NCBI GenBank assembly: GCA_028023455.1 | Contig: JAQFVV010012970.1 | Coordinates: 297,801-361,800 of the forward strand | Reading direction: 5' to 3' | From: Epiperipatus broadwayi | Lineage: Eukaryota; Onychophora; Udeonychophora; Euonychophora; Peripatidae | Length of the DNA stretch: 64,000 bases | Part shown: one piece after another, positions 34,318 to 47,033 of the stretch | Layout of the letters: the number at the start of each line of letters is the position of its first letter | Numbering within the stretch: position 1 is the stretch's first letter | The notes under the pieces: model-generated | What the model was told of the DNA's origin: nothing | Databases searched by the model: none | What the model saw: only the letters and a program-made list of their open reading frames with translations | Program-made: the position numbers and the translations under genes

Positions 34318-36300
34318 AAGTTAAAGATCAAAAATTGTAATTAACAAAAAAAGAAACAATTATCAACCACAATATAAGAATTTATTTTAAAATTATAGTA
34401 ATTGTAATATCTTGAAAACAAAAATATTTATTCTTAAACTGTGTGTTTAAATCCAATTAATAATATCATATATTAAAAGTATAATTGGAATTAGAACTTT
34501 AGTTTTTAACAAATGATTTAAATTAATTTTGTTCATAAAATATTTATTGATTTTAATATTTCTAACAGAAACAGAAAAACATTTTGTTTAAAAATTGTAC
34601 AAGTTGATTTGGGATGTTGACCAATGAGAATTAAGCAAGTAGGTTTCTGACATCAATTTATCCCAGGCTTTTTTTAAAAAAAAATCATGGCAGATGATAA
34701 AAAGTAAAGATTCAAAAATAAAAAGTAGATAGCAGTCTCAATTTATTTCTCAAAAGAAAAAAGAAAAAAATTATAAAAAGTTAAAACATTTAAAGTCTTA
34801 AGCAGGAAAAATCATATTCATAAAGCTATCTAAGGATATGAAATATTTTTAAAGTAATTATTAATACTATGGAGTGAGTAAATTAATCTTCATTATGACC
34901 TGGTTACCAATTCTGATTGTCTACTTCTAGCCAAGATAATACCCAAGATGTTTGAAAAATCAAAGTTATTTTAATTTCACCTAGGATAACCATGAGAAAG
35001 GAAACACAACTGCAGTGCTTTATAGAGCAACATGATGATAGCCACATAAGAAACATTCATTTGTTTATGCTAAATTAAGGATTTTTATTAATCATAAATT
35101 AAATGTGAAAATCAGATTAAAAATTCCTAGAAATAAATTTTTAAAGTTAATAGAAATATCTTATAGAACATTTAAAATAACTAGTTAGTCATGAGTGTTG
35201 AATGCAAGAAAAACTAATCTTCATTTAAATTAAACAGTTGATACATAAAAAATATTTTGCAAAAGTTTGAAGAAAATATTTAGTTTATACTTAATAATGA
35301 AAAAAAAAACAGATAAAATGTAAATTAAGATTTCTTATGCTTAAATAGAATATGACCTTTTATTATAGGATTGTAATAATGGAATATTAAAAGTGGGAAG
35401 GATAATTAGAAACAAATCCATGTAACTTTGAATGGAAGGTGAGCAAAAATAACCAAGATCAAAATGTACTATAAGCCAGCAAATTAAATGAATTTATCAA
35501 ATACGTGTATAAAATTTTACTAGACTAATGAATAACAAGAAAAGGAGAGAAATAAAAAAAAATTACTGATGACTTATATAAACTTGTTTAAAAGTTTGTG
35601 CAGCATGGGAAAATAAAGTGGAGATTTTTTTAGAATATTCGTTAAACTTTTTCGTAGTGTATTTTGAAGAGCAAGTTTATGTGCATGCAACTTAAAAACT
35701 ATATGGGAAGGCAGGATGCATCCATTTCAGAACTGTTATACAGCTAGTGTGTGCTTATTTGTTAATGTTTTGTTTAACTATATATGTCTTTTAACAGAGA
35801 AGATAGGAGAAGTACCTCAACATGCGAAGAATGGTAAACATTTACAGGGTAAACATTTTAATATTAAAATAGAAACTGGAAATGGGTTTAAAAAATATTT
35901 TAATTTTAAATATATTACTAATATTTTTCTTCTTTGGTATGAAATATATATACAAGATAATTGTCATGAGAGTGATTTAAAGAATTGATATATGCAATTT
36001 AGTACATAATGTTAAAAGTATGATTTTTTTTATTTTTTCGTATTAGAAAAAAAAAAGCTCAAATATAGAAAGATTGTCCCTATGAGTTATAATATAAAAG
36101 TGTTTTGTGAATGGAATATAGTATTTTAACTGTATATTTTGACCAGTATATACTTTAAGATATTAAGTGCAATAGGATTATTTGAAAGAAATAATAAACT
36201 TATTATAAAATATAATATTTATGAGAATAAGAAAGAGTAAATGTTAAGGTAAGACAATATCATGATCTCATTTATTATAAAAAGTATATACATATATTCT
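34318..36300. other. No recognisable gene
   Basis: A+T-rich. The 90-codon frame at 35716-35988 has hydrophobic stretches but matches no family known to me, and its base composition does not differ from the surroundings; treated as chance. Confidence 0.45.
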
Positions 36301-36426
<126 letters not shown>

Positions 36427-36789
36427 TCAATTCAATTCATTTATTTACCGTACAAAACTACAGCATAAAGCCAATTACAGTATTGCACCATAACAAATAT
36501 ATAAATACATAAATGAGTTTAAATGACAAATTATTAATATAATTATGTGCCATATTTCAATAAAAGATAATTAAACAATTATTATTAAAACATTAATAAT
36601 AAAAATAAATAAAAATAAATATAAGGCGTAACAAAATAATAATAATAATAATAAAAAATTTAAAATATATATATAAAAAAATCAATTAAAAATAAATATG
36701 AATTTAAATTTAATAACATAAAAAATTGATTATAATCAAATTGAAGTAATTATTATTATACAAATTGATTATATAAATATGGCAGTCTA

Positions 36790-36840
<51 letters not shown>
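36790..36840 (+). repeat. (AAT)n microsatellite, about 17 units
   Basis: A second perfect AAT array about 360 bases after the first, with a third, shorter one near 36636-36652. Confidence 0.97.
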
Positions 36841-36841
<1 letters not shown>

Positions 36842-39288
36842 GGTTATTTGTTTTGTAACATGATTGTAAACATGGATAGAAAAATATTTCATGGGAAGGT
36901 TATATTATATGGTTAGTCTAGAATTAGTAGAATAATAGATGTTGAATATACAGTTGAGGAAGATGGGTTAAAATTCCAGGATAGGATAAAATATCATCCT
37001 GAAGAACAACTGATGAATAATTAAATGGGATTAATCTTTGTGATTCCCATATAGTTATTAGAAAGAGATGGGAGGGTTTGCTGTAAAGAAATAAGAGTAA
37101 TACATATCATAAGTACTTAGAGAAGAAGGCAGGGTAAAATTGGGGTAAAATCATTAAAAAGATGATCGCCTGCCAAAAATATGATACCTCATATTTAAAA
37201 GAAATCTTCATCATTTTATTAGTATATAATATTTAATAAAATCAGTTTCTTATCTATAAAGTTTAAGGTCAGTAATGGTATAGGAGGCATCAAAGTAGAT
37301 TAAATATTTAAAGGATTTTTATAATTTTTTCCTAAGTTGTGACAGATTTTCTTGAAGATAAAACCATGTACAGGATAAATATCTTAAATTTATATAGTAA
37401 TTTGAATAAATTACTAGATAAGTAAAAATAACTGAGATCAAAGACCATTATAAAATACGAGTGAGAGAGAGCATGAAGGCATAAATGAGTTGTATGATAT
37501 GGAAAGAGTTCTTAGCTTTATTGTTCATTTCAATTACATTACAAATATTGTTTTATATTTTTTAATTACCACAGCAACAATAATTTTGTTAATTAAACTA
37601 TAGTTTAATATTTCATGCTAAATTTGGGAATATGAAATATAATTTAAATGGTACAATTTTCTTATAATATTGAGAATTATAAAATATCAGGTAATAGAAA
37701 GAAAAAAAAAGGGCTGAGAAGATCACCACCAGATGACTCATGAATGATGTAACTATAGCATATTAGTATGAAAGCATAGATAATGATAAAAAGAAAATAA
37801 TAATAAACTTATAATTAAAAGAAAAAAACTAAATACTAACTATGGCAAGAGTTGATTGTATATAATAACAATTATGCTTATTTGTAAATAATGTATCTAG
37901 TTTGTTGTAAATGTGTAAAACATTTTAATGCAATTTTTTTTTTTTTATTGTTAATGAAATATTTACTTTATATGTATATGTGTTGTTATTTATTATTAGT
38001 GTTGTAAATAAATGAATATTTTGATTTATACTTTGTTGTAGTAATTTTATTGAGTCTGAGAGTCATTTCCATCACAAGGTCATATCAAGAAAGCACATTA
38101 TCCCCATAAAATTATACACATCATATTTTGATTATATGCCTCATTCGAGGAGTTATGCTTAAGAATTTATAATTAATACATTAACTGCTAATTGCTTTTA
38201 AATTATAACTATATTAAAGAAAGCTTATGGTACTCCATATTTATTTAGATATAAAAGAATCTTGAAGATCCATGTGAAAAATGCTATTAAGTATTACAAA
38301 AGGGAGAGCATATAATAAAAATCAGTGAGTCACAGTCTAATTTTGTAATTTCAGTTGAAATAGATGTTATATCACAAATTTAAAGTATTATATTATTTCA
38401 AAGTACAAGTTATTAACTAAATATAGTTGAATGTCTGGGGTTTTAAAGGATTTGATTACAGTAAGTCAGTGCCAACTAATTATTAGATATTTTTAAGTGA
38501 ACTAGACGTTGTAAATAATAATGGTGTAATAAAGTTTTGATTATAATAAAATGAGTATTCTAGAGTAAAATGTATTAGTATAAGCATGAGAACAGATCTT
38601 AGGAAAATTAAATTAAGTTATTTAAATGAAGTTAATGAGTAGATAGCCATTGTTGATTTTCATACCTTATTATTATTATAGTTGGATTAAGTTTGCTAAT
38701 AGAAGGATAATCACGGTTTGTAACAGTAAGTGTGCTTTTATTTAAATAGTTGTAGCCCAGTAAAATCCCTCTTGTGATTCAATTCTTTAATTATCAATCT
38801 AATGGTTATATTTTATTTAGAATACAATACTTATGATCCCTGAGATAGCTATAGGATAGCATTAATTATTTTAAATAATGTAATTTTGTTAATGTTCTTA
38901 TTTTGAGATTCTTAAATCATAGAAGAATAGTTTAAATCATTATTTAAATGAAATATTATGTTAGTCATTGTTTGTTGTGGGGCTTTTCCTAATGATTATA
39001 ATAGGATAGTAGTAGGAGAATTTTCACAATAGCAATGCCATTGTGGAGTGTGGTCTATACTTCCCAATGTCAACATTTCTCCATTGTAACTGTCCTTAGA
39101 GTCTATCTTATAAGTTTTATGTATAGCAAATTTCAAGCCCCATAAAGAGTCTTATACTTTATTGTTGTGATACTATATTCTTTAGTATTGAGCTAATATG
39201 GTTAGAGAGTAAAAGGATGGATAAGGTAAAGATGGTTAGAAGAATCAGAAGGGAATGTTACAATATATATCATCAAAAGCCATTCAAC
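36842..39288. other. No recognisable gene
   Basis: A+T-rich, unassigned; no motif or repeat relation noticed. Confidence 0.45.
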
Positions 39289-39296
39289 ACTTAGAC

Positions 39297-39808
39297 CAGT
39301 GGTCTTCAATCTTTTCACACCTGCGGACTGGTAAAAATAAGAATAAGGTTTCGCGGACCAGCAGAAGTCTATAGATAAATTTTCTTAAAGATGTAAACTA
39401 CTTAACCTTGGATGAGCATAATTGTTATAACTGATCAAAACAACAATGTTAAATATACAAGATGGAATTATATATATATGGAGTTTGTATAATAAAAAAC
39501 TTTTTTTTTAATTTTGAATTTTTTTAGAAAAGTAATCAAAAAATTAATTCTACCCCTCCTCTCCCATAAACATCTGTGATAGCTAGAAAACTAAATTAAT
39601 TTATGCATAATTGATTAGATTTTGTTTTCGTTCTGTTTCTTTTTTTTTTAATTGGATAAAAATGAGATGAAATAAAAATTGTTTATATTAATTAAAAGTT
39701 TAAACTCTTATTATTTTGTTATTACTGACTTTCCTGCCAGTTTACCACAGCCCGGCAGAAAACTTCTGTGGCTCGGCATCGGTCCGAGGACCAAGGGTTG
39801 AAAACCAG
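39297..39808. mobile_element. Non-autonomous hAT element (512 bp)
   Basis: Starts CAGTGGTCTTCAATCTTTTC with ACCTGCGGAC further in; ends CGGTCCGAGGACCAAGGGTT followed by GAAAACCAG. The ends are inverted repeats of the CAGTGGTTTTCAACC type, the right one lacking two bases near its tip. A perfect 8-bp duplication ACTTAGAC (39289-39296 and 39809-39816) flanks it, as expected for hAT. Sequences of this CAGTGGTTCTCAA...GCGGACC kind are widespread hAT-derived MITEs in animals. No transposase inside. Confidence 0.9.
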
Positions 39809-39890
39809 ACTTAGACAATCAGCTATGTCAAACCGTTGTCAAGGCAATCTCCTTTTAACAGTAAAGTTGGAATTTCGTTATATATATATT

Positions 39891-40023
39891 GTAAATAAAC
39901 TACATTAACAAGTATCTAAACTCAATTTTTTTAAAAAATAGAAAAGAAAAGAAGTGATTTTTAATTATAGAATTATATGTAAATAAACTACATTAACAAG
40001 TATCTAAACTCAATTTTTTTAAA
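39891..40023 (+). mobile_element. 46-bp PLE 3'-end insertion between long target duplications
   Basis: Two near-identical copies of GTAAATAAACTACATTAACA (continuing AGTATCTAAACTCAATTTTTTTAAA; 39891-39935 and 39979-40023) flank a short segment containing GAAAAGAAAAGAAGTGATTT and TTAATTATAGAATTAT. That segment equals the last bases of the PLE at about 15839-15877. It reads as a severely 5'-truncated PLE copy with a target-site duplication of about 45 bases. Confidence 0.82.
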
Positions 40024-40449
40024 TTGAAATAAAAACCAAATCTTTATTATAAAACTATATTATAAATAAACTTTATTTAATAAGTGCAATTTTACTTTTA
40101 ACCTAAAACTAAAAAACAATAGGTCTTTTTTATAATAAACACTTTTATTCATTTACTTTGGATTAAAAACACAATATAATTGTTTATTCAATCAAATGTA
40201 ATCTTTTTATATTTATCTTGAAATGAAAGCATGATAGTGGATGGGGGTTCCAGGAATTAATAAAGTCATTTCCTTCTCATAAAAAATAGAGATTGACTTA
40301 ATTAATTTTTTTATTTGAACTTAAATAAAAGTATTTATTATAATAAAAAAATGTTAATATCTATTATTTCATTTTAATAGATGATGTTGATTTAAAGTAG
40401 ATCTCAAAAGTTGTAAAAGTTCTTTAAATAAATCATATGTTTGATAGAT
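40024..40449. other. No recognisable feature
   Basis: A+T-rich spacer. Confidence 0.4.
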
Positions 40450-40570
40450 TAATGAAATAAAGATGTTTATTAGTGTATTGTGGAGAAGAGAGACTAGAGA
40501 TTTGAAAAACTGGTAAATTTGAAGAGATATTTATTCTGCAGTGGATCCAAAAATTTTGGAAATGATATAT
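40450..40570 (+). pseudogene. RTE LINE 3'-end scrap
   Basis: A TGTGGAGAAGAGAGACTAGA segment followed by a TTCTGCAGTGGA segment matches the ends of RTE copies 1 (about 7780-7840) and 2 (about 45840-45905). Only the last 100 or so bases of the element are present. Confidence 0.6.
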
Positions 40571-42227
40571 ATATTGTAACCTTTTTCTCATGAATTATAT
40601 ACAACCTCTAAAAAATAAATAAAAAGGGTTATTTTGTATTTTTATGCTTTACTAATAGTCGTTCAATAAGTGTTTTTTATGATTGATGTCTAGAATTTCA
40701 ATTTAGCAGTCAAAACATGAGTAAATATTAAATTAGGGTATACTGTTCTAAAATACTTATGATTACTAAGATGTTTTCCAGTTTGAGTTTATTGTGTTAA
40801 GTTATTTTAGTTTGTTTGACAGTAAATGCATTTAAAACAATGTTTAAATAAAGCATGTATTATTTAGATAGTCTTTGAGTGAATTTAGAGTTCTGTATAT
40901 TAAAGTTAGAAATAATCAATTGGAGTTTGGATTTAATAAATTGTGTTAAGTAGTTTAATTATTAATAAATTTAAAAGTAGATTACTCTTTACTGAAATAC
41001 ATGTGTGTATGATGTGTTGGTGCATGTGTGGAAATAATTTTTAAAAAAATAATAATACTTTATAACAATAGTGAGTAATAATGATTATAATAATATTAAG
41101 AAAGAACTCTTAATTGAAATAAAATTAATGGATGTTTTAAATAAATAATATTTTTAATTAATAAGTGTGTTTTAAGATAAAAATATATTTTATTAAGTTA
41201 AATAATTTTTCTTAAAGATAATTATTTAACTGTCTAGACAAACACTTGCTTTAGCAGTTTTTTTTAATTAGAAAACTTATGGATGAATCAGTAATGCTAG
41301 AGTTAAATGTCCTGCCTCCAAAATTTATTTGGATAATAGCATATCATGTGGTAGAGAATGTGTAAAAGCACATATACAGATATACAAAGAGGAGAATTTT
41401 TTAAAAAGCATGCATGTTGAAAAAAAGAATGAAATATTTTTAACAATGAAATTAATTAGTTTTCACTTTTATTTTATCTTTATTACTTTGCAAGTTAAAT
41501 AATTTAAATGATGGGGTGAAAAATTAGAGTTATCCTTGTACTATTGTTATCCTACAGTGCATATCAGATATGCATCAAATAATAATTGCTAAATAAATGC
41601 TGAACTTGTGCTATCTTCAAAGTATGCAAACTTTGTACTGTTTCAAAATAAAGATGTTGGGATGCCAAGCTACCAGAAACTGATAAAGCATCGGCAGATG
41701 TGTATTCATTTTTATTTCATTATGAACATTGTTAGTTAATTAATTTTTTTGCTATTGATTATTAATTTTAACATTTATAGTATATAATCTTGGAACTGAC
41801 ACTCATTCTATTATATCTTTACAAAATTTGACTTTAAAATAAATAAGTTAAATAAAACATTATTGATGAAAGACTGCCTCAAGCTTGTATTAAATATTTT
41901 TATATATTATTCTTTTGAATGAGAAGAAATTAAAAGGATGACTTATTTTAAAGCCTTATCCAACTTTAAAGGTGAAACAGAATACAATGGTTATCAAATA
42001 TTTTTTGTAATAACGATGGAAGAAAACTCATTATAATTTACTTCTTTCCTAGATTAAATCAAAGTTTATTTATATGCTTTTCAATCAATGCTGGTCAAAT
42101 TATACCTTATTACTAATATAACTGATTAAGTATTAAGAATTAGTCCAATTGTGGATTACTGGTTTATTTTGCCACTCAACAGAAGAAGAGGACAATGAAA
42201 ATCTTTGTTGTGTCTAAAAGTTAATAA
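40571..42227. other. No recognisable gene
   Basis: A+T-rich, unassigned. Confidence 0.45.
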
Positions 42228-42367
42228 TGTTCAATCTTTTTTTTTTTTTTTCATATGTCATAGCATCGGCCGGGATGCGAACCCACAACCGTCTGCAACC
42301 AACTACTTGCTTGCATGGCGGCTGCGATACCTCTCGGCTAACAACGCAAGACATGTTCAATCTTTTT
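42228..42367 (-). mobile_element. tRNA-derived SINE (family T), copy 2, with target duplication
   Basis: The complement has a box-A-like GTTAGCCGAGAGGTATCGC, CAAGCAAGTAGTTGGTTGCA, and a box-B-like GTGGGTTCGCATCCCGGCC, then ATGCTATGACATATG and an A tail of about 13 (T run at 42237-42252 on the plus strand). A duplication ATGTTCAATCTTTT flanks the body (42228-42241 and 42353-42366). This is the best preserved member of the family, and the intact duplication suggests a fairly recent insertion. Confidence 0.9.
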
Positions 42368-43070
42368 ATGGAATCATTTTACTTTTCACTAATTACTAAT
42401 TATTAAAATCTGCTCTTAGCTGCACCAATACATTGTTTTAATGAATGTTATTGTAACACAGATAATATTTTAAGGAATTCCTAATTTGAACACTTATATG
42501 TGTTTTCTTTCAATCCCTATAATGAAAGACTCCTATAATATCTATCAGTTAAGAAAAAACAAAAAGAAACTCCTTGCTAAAAGGATTAATTCTCATTATA
42601 AATGGAATTTTAATTCTTTAAGTTGAGGGATAAAATGATTGTAGTGTATATAAATGTGTTTCATGTGATTAAAATTAATTTTTGTATTATATAATTGTAA
42701 TCTTATATTTTATGCCTATGTTATTAATATACTTCACAAGACATTATGGGAATATTTATAATAATATTTGCAGCCAAGAACTTGGTAAGAAACAAAAATA
42801 GGGGGAAATGTTTTTAAATAAAATACATTCAGGTAAATAGTTTATTTTGACAATCATTAGAAATTATGTGAATTGGTGTTCGATATAATATAATCTATTG
42901 TCATAGTAGAATTGAACAGCTTTTATATTTGGATGTGTGAACATATAGAGGGACTGAAAGTCAGTGTATGAAATTTAGATATCATATAAAATTATAATAT
43001 GTAGTTTTGTTATGTCATCATATTTTGTGAATTCATGGACATTAAGAAATTGGATGCTTTATTATTATAC
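42368..43070. other. No recognisable feature
   Basis: A+T-rich spacer before the RTE copy 2 region. Confidence 0.4.
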
Positions 43071-43073
43071 ATG

Positions 43074-43173
43074 CGAGAATATATACAAGTGATTATTTAT
43101 GTAATATCATTGCTATTATTTATAGATATAATAGCAACAGTAATACATATATAATCACTTGCATACATTCTTG
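43074..43173. repeat. Imperfect palindrome just upstream of RTE copy 2
   Basis: The left arm (CGAGAATATATACAAGTGAT onward) and right arm (ATAATCACTTGCATACATTC onward) are complementary over about 45 bases with a short central loop. It lies 40-50 bases before the first RTE coding trace and may be part of its 5' untranslated region or a separate fold-back insert. Confidence 0.75.
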
Positions 43174-45935
43174 TATGTATAGTACAACTGCAGATCACTT
43201 TCTAGAGAAGAAAAATGGCAAGAATTGGAAGAAATGTCTTATATGATATGGGACATTATTGGACTTTGTGTACTTAGAAAGAAAGATGAAGAGATAATTG
43301 GTTTAAAAAGTAAGCATGGACTCTATTACAAAGTCACAAATATTGGAAATACAAATAGAGTAGGATTTATTATAAATAAAAAGTGGAAGAACAACATTGT
43401 GGAGATTGATGGTGTATAAGATTAGTGGCAAGATTAGTTATACAACTTAATAGCAGATACCCAATGCAGATAATTCAGGTTTATGCCCCAACAAGTTCTC
43501 ATAGTGATGAAGTAGTAGAAGATTTTTATATGGATGTACAAAAGGCTTTTGATCAGAGTAAACATTTTAAAATTGTTATGGGAGACTTTAATGCTAGAAT
43601 TGGTAACAAATGAAAGATAAAAGTGTTGTAGGTAATTTTGGTTATGGTAATAGAAATTAGAGAGGACATAGACTTGTGGAGTTTGCAGAAAAAGAAAAAT
43701 TTTATATTATGAATTCTTTTTTTGAGAAAAATGTTAAAAGGAAATGGACATGGAAACATCCATATGAAGGTACAGCAGAAGTGGATTATATTTTGATTAA
43801 ATAAAATATGTATTTCAAGATTGTAATGTTCTTAATAAATTTAACACAGGATGTGATCATCGACTAGTAAGATGTAAGATACATGTTAATGTGAAACTAG
43901 AGAGACAATAATTACTAAGAAAAACAATATTTACAGTTGATATTTATAATCTTCAGAAACATTCTAATGAATTTAAATTAGAACTTACAAATTGGTTTCA
44001 AGTATTGTAGATTTTGAACATGATTCAGATTTGAATGAAATTAATAGGAAAATAAGTGATACAATTTTAAAAACTACAACAAAGATAGCTGATAGAAAAA
44101 AGCAGCAATTGACCAATAAAATTTCAACTGAGACTAGACAATTAATGAAGAAAATACAGAATATGAATATATATAAAAATGATGCATTAAAAAGGATTGA
44201 ATATCTTGAATTTTGTAAAATAGTATGAAAAAAAGTTGAGAATGATATTAGAAAATATCATTGTGAATTAACAAGAAAGGCTGTAGAAGAGAATAAAAGT
44301 CTCAAGAATGTAAAACAACATTTTGGTATTGGTAAGAAATTTATATCTGCAATATAAAAAAAAGATAGAACTATTACTAAAAAGAGAGATGACATCATGA
44401 AATGGGTAGAAGACATTTATCAAGAATTATATAATAATAAAAAACAAGTACCTCCTATATTTATTACATCTTCTGAATTGCCCAAAATTTTAAATGAAGA
44501 AGTGAGACATGCAATTAAATGTATGAAGAAAGGAAAGGCTCCAGATAATGATGGAATTATAATTGATATATTAAAAGTAACAGGTGAAGAAATAAAAAGA
44601 ATTTTGGCAAAGTTATATACCAAATGTCTAAATGATAAAGATTTACCAAATTATTAGAAGAATGCAGTATTAATATTTTAAAAAGGTGATAAAGTTATTA
44701 GAAATTACAGACCTATCAGCCTTTTATCAGTTTTGTACAAAATTTTTACCAAGATAATTACTATTCTTCTACAGAGAACATTTGACTTTGAACAACCAAG
44801 AGAACAAGCTGGATTTCTAAGTATTGAGAGAAGTTATAGAAAGGACAAATGAATATGAGTTGCCATGATGCTTTGGATTTGTAGATTATGAAAAGGTATT
44901 TAATTTTATAAATATTTCTTCAGTGATTAAAGCATGGAATCATCAAGGTATAGACCCAGGATATTGTCATGTTCTGAAGAGCATCAATTGGATTACATAA
45001 TGATACTAGGAATGTTAACATTGAGAAAAGTGTAAGACAAGGTGACTCCATATCTCCAAAACTTTTTACAGCAGTGCTGCAAGAAGTATTTTATGGATTA
45101 AAATGGGAAACTAAAAGAGTAAAAGTAAATGGAGATTATTTAAATCATTTGGATTTTACATGATGTAGTTGTTTTTGCAAACAATGCTTTAAAGCTTTGG
45201 GAAATGTTGCAGGAGTTTTCAAATAAAAGTAAGAAAATAAGACTAAAGGTAAATGTCAAAAATACTAAAGTAATGTTCAATGGATTTTCTCAAATGATGA
45301 AAATAAGAATTGATTATGATGAGTTAAAAGAAGAGTACAAATATCTTAGTGAGATTATTACTACAGATGGAAACATAATGAATGAAATTAATCATAGAAT
45401 TAAACTTGTTTGAAGTGTTTTTAATAGAAATAACTTAATAATAAAAAGAAATATTCCTATGTGTTTGAAAAGAAAGGTTTTTAATAAATGGGTTTTACCA
45501 GTTCTTACTTATGGATCTGAGACTTGGACACTTAATAGAAGAGCAATTCAGAGACTTCAGACCACTCAAAGAAGTATGGAGAGATGTATGTTAGGAGTAA
45601 CTCCTCAAAAAGAGAACAAAAAGATAATATATAGGTAAGAGAACAAACAGATATTACTGACATCATTGAAAGAATTAAAAGTTGAAATGGAATTGGGATG
45701 GACATATTTCTAGAAGAGATGATAATAGATGGACAATTGAAATCTTAAACTGGATTTCAAGAGAATGTAAAACACCAAGAAAGAGACCACATGTGAGATG
45801 GATGGATGGAATAAGAAAGTGTGCAGGTGGTGATTTTGAGAAGAAAAGCTAGAGATCAGAGAAGATGGATTGAACTTGAAAAGACCTTCATTCTGCAGTG
45901 GACTGATAATAGTTGACAATGATGATGATGATTGC
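43174..45935 (+). pseudogene. RTE-type LINE, copy 2 (most complete)
   Basis: Coding traces follow the RTE order. The endonuclease part has a GLYYKVTNIGNTNRVGFII segment (about 43318-43374), IQVYAPTSSHSDE (about 43471-43510) and the catalytic GDFNARIG (about 43581-43604). The middle has EVRHAIKCMKKGKAPDNDGI (about 44499-44558). RT blocks include NYRPISLLSVLYKIFTKII (about 44703-44760) and EQAGF. The YADD catalytic block near 45160 is damaged by an indel. The C-terminal part has ARDQRRWIELEKTF (about 45850-45890). The 3' end is a short ATG repeat (about 45918-45932). Frames are broken at many points, so it is inactive, but it is the reference for the other RTE fragments in this window. Both enzymatic domains act in target-primed reverse transcription. 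Confidence 0.9.
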
Positions 45936-46470
45936 TATTAGGTATTGACATGTTGTTTGTTGTTGCATATGTTCAGCCCTTCCTTGAAAGAGAGATTGTG
46001 TCTTATAAATCTTTCAGTACTGCCTGCAAGTAGATACCGAGTGCCTATTCATATATTGTTTATTATCCACCTTGCCTATATTGCTATGTTTAAATGTGTT
46101 ATTGAGTATATAGGGGCATTTCAAGGTAATTTATTTTAAGGGTATTCACTAACTACTGCAATTTAATGTTAAAGCAGTTCTTGAATTGTAATATATGATA
46201 TTATATCTATTTCCTTATCTCTCATAAATATCAATAGTATCATAATGATATACCTATAATTTATACAATATGCTATATTTGTAATGTAAGAGCAATTGCT
46301 TTCTCATGCTGGTTTTGAGACATAGTTGATATCATTAGGTAGTTAATATCACACTAGTGACATAATATAGGCATATATACTTGTTGTTTTATCTTTGGTA
46401 TAGAATAGTTTGAAAAATATATTAGATAATAAGGATATGAACTTAATAAATAATGCAAAGGTTATTATTA
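45936..46470. other. No recognisable feature
   Basis: A+T-rich spacer after the RTE tail; the short frame at 45945-46139 is not supported by any motif. Confidence 0.4.
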
Positions 46471-47033
46471 TTCTTTAACTGAAAATTAAAGTTTATATTT
46501 GTGCTAGAGATAATCTGTAGTTTAGAAAATGATTAGTTATAATCATTATTGCATTTACCTGAGGTGGATGGTGTCAAAGTTATGAGTAGTGTGAGTTTGA
46601 CAAATGGTAAATAAAAATGTAACAATTTACTATAGATAAATACCTTTCATATAATAGAGATATATATGGGAAATAGTGACCTGAGCCAACTGATGAATGC
46701 TGGTTCAGCATGAAATGCATCTTGTGTGTCATTTGTCTTTTATTGTATCTTTATTTATAGGAACTTAAAAAGAATGGGGAAGTATGGAGGTTGTTTAATA
46801 TATCTATAAAGATAATACATATCGGAAAGAGAAAGGTGAATAACTCCATGTGAGTCTATGTTTAAAATTTAAAAATCAGATATATTAATCTTTAACCGAG
46901 GGTTAAAGTTTATATCTGTTATATCTCTAGTTTAGAAAATGATTAGTAATAAACATTATTGTATTTATCTGAGGTGGATGTGGTCAAAGTTGTGAGTGGA
47001 GTGAGTTTGTGGTAAATAAAAATGTAACAATTT
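46471..47033 (+). repeat. Hammerhead-SINE copy d flanked by direct repeats of about 150 bp
   Basis: Segments 46471-46628 and 46886-47033 are related along their length (TTTAGAAAATGATTAGT, CTGAGGTGGATG, GTCAAAGT, GTAAATAAAAATGTAACAAT). They lie about 410 bases apart in direct orientation. Between them sits the hammerhead-like module 46675-46733. The layout, one module plus a partially repeated unit of about 410 bp, resembles a more-than-unit-length copy of a tandem or circular template. Confidence 0.65.
46675..46733 (+). ncRNA. Hammerhead-like ribozyme motif, copy d (best core of this family)
   Basis: Stem I: AGTGAC (46675-46680) pairs with GTCATT (46728-46733) with one G-U, and CAA (46687-46689) pairs with TTG (46722-46724), with internal loops between. 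Core CTGATGA is 46690-46696. Stem II is ATGCTG (46697-46702) / CAGCAT (46706-46711), perfect, with a 3-base GTT loop. GAA is 46712-46714. Palindrome ATGCAT (46715-46720) acts as stem III. C (46721) is the predicted cleavage position. All required core bases are present; short stem I near the core is the weak point. Confidence 0.72.

Noticed and set aside
37000-37020. Another CTGATGA heptamer
   Set aside because: No hammerhead helices nearby; chance occurrence.
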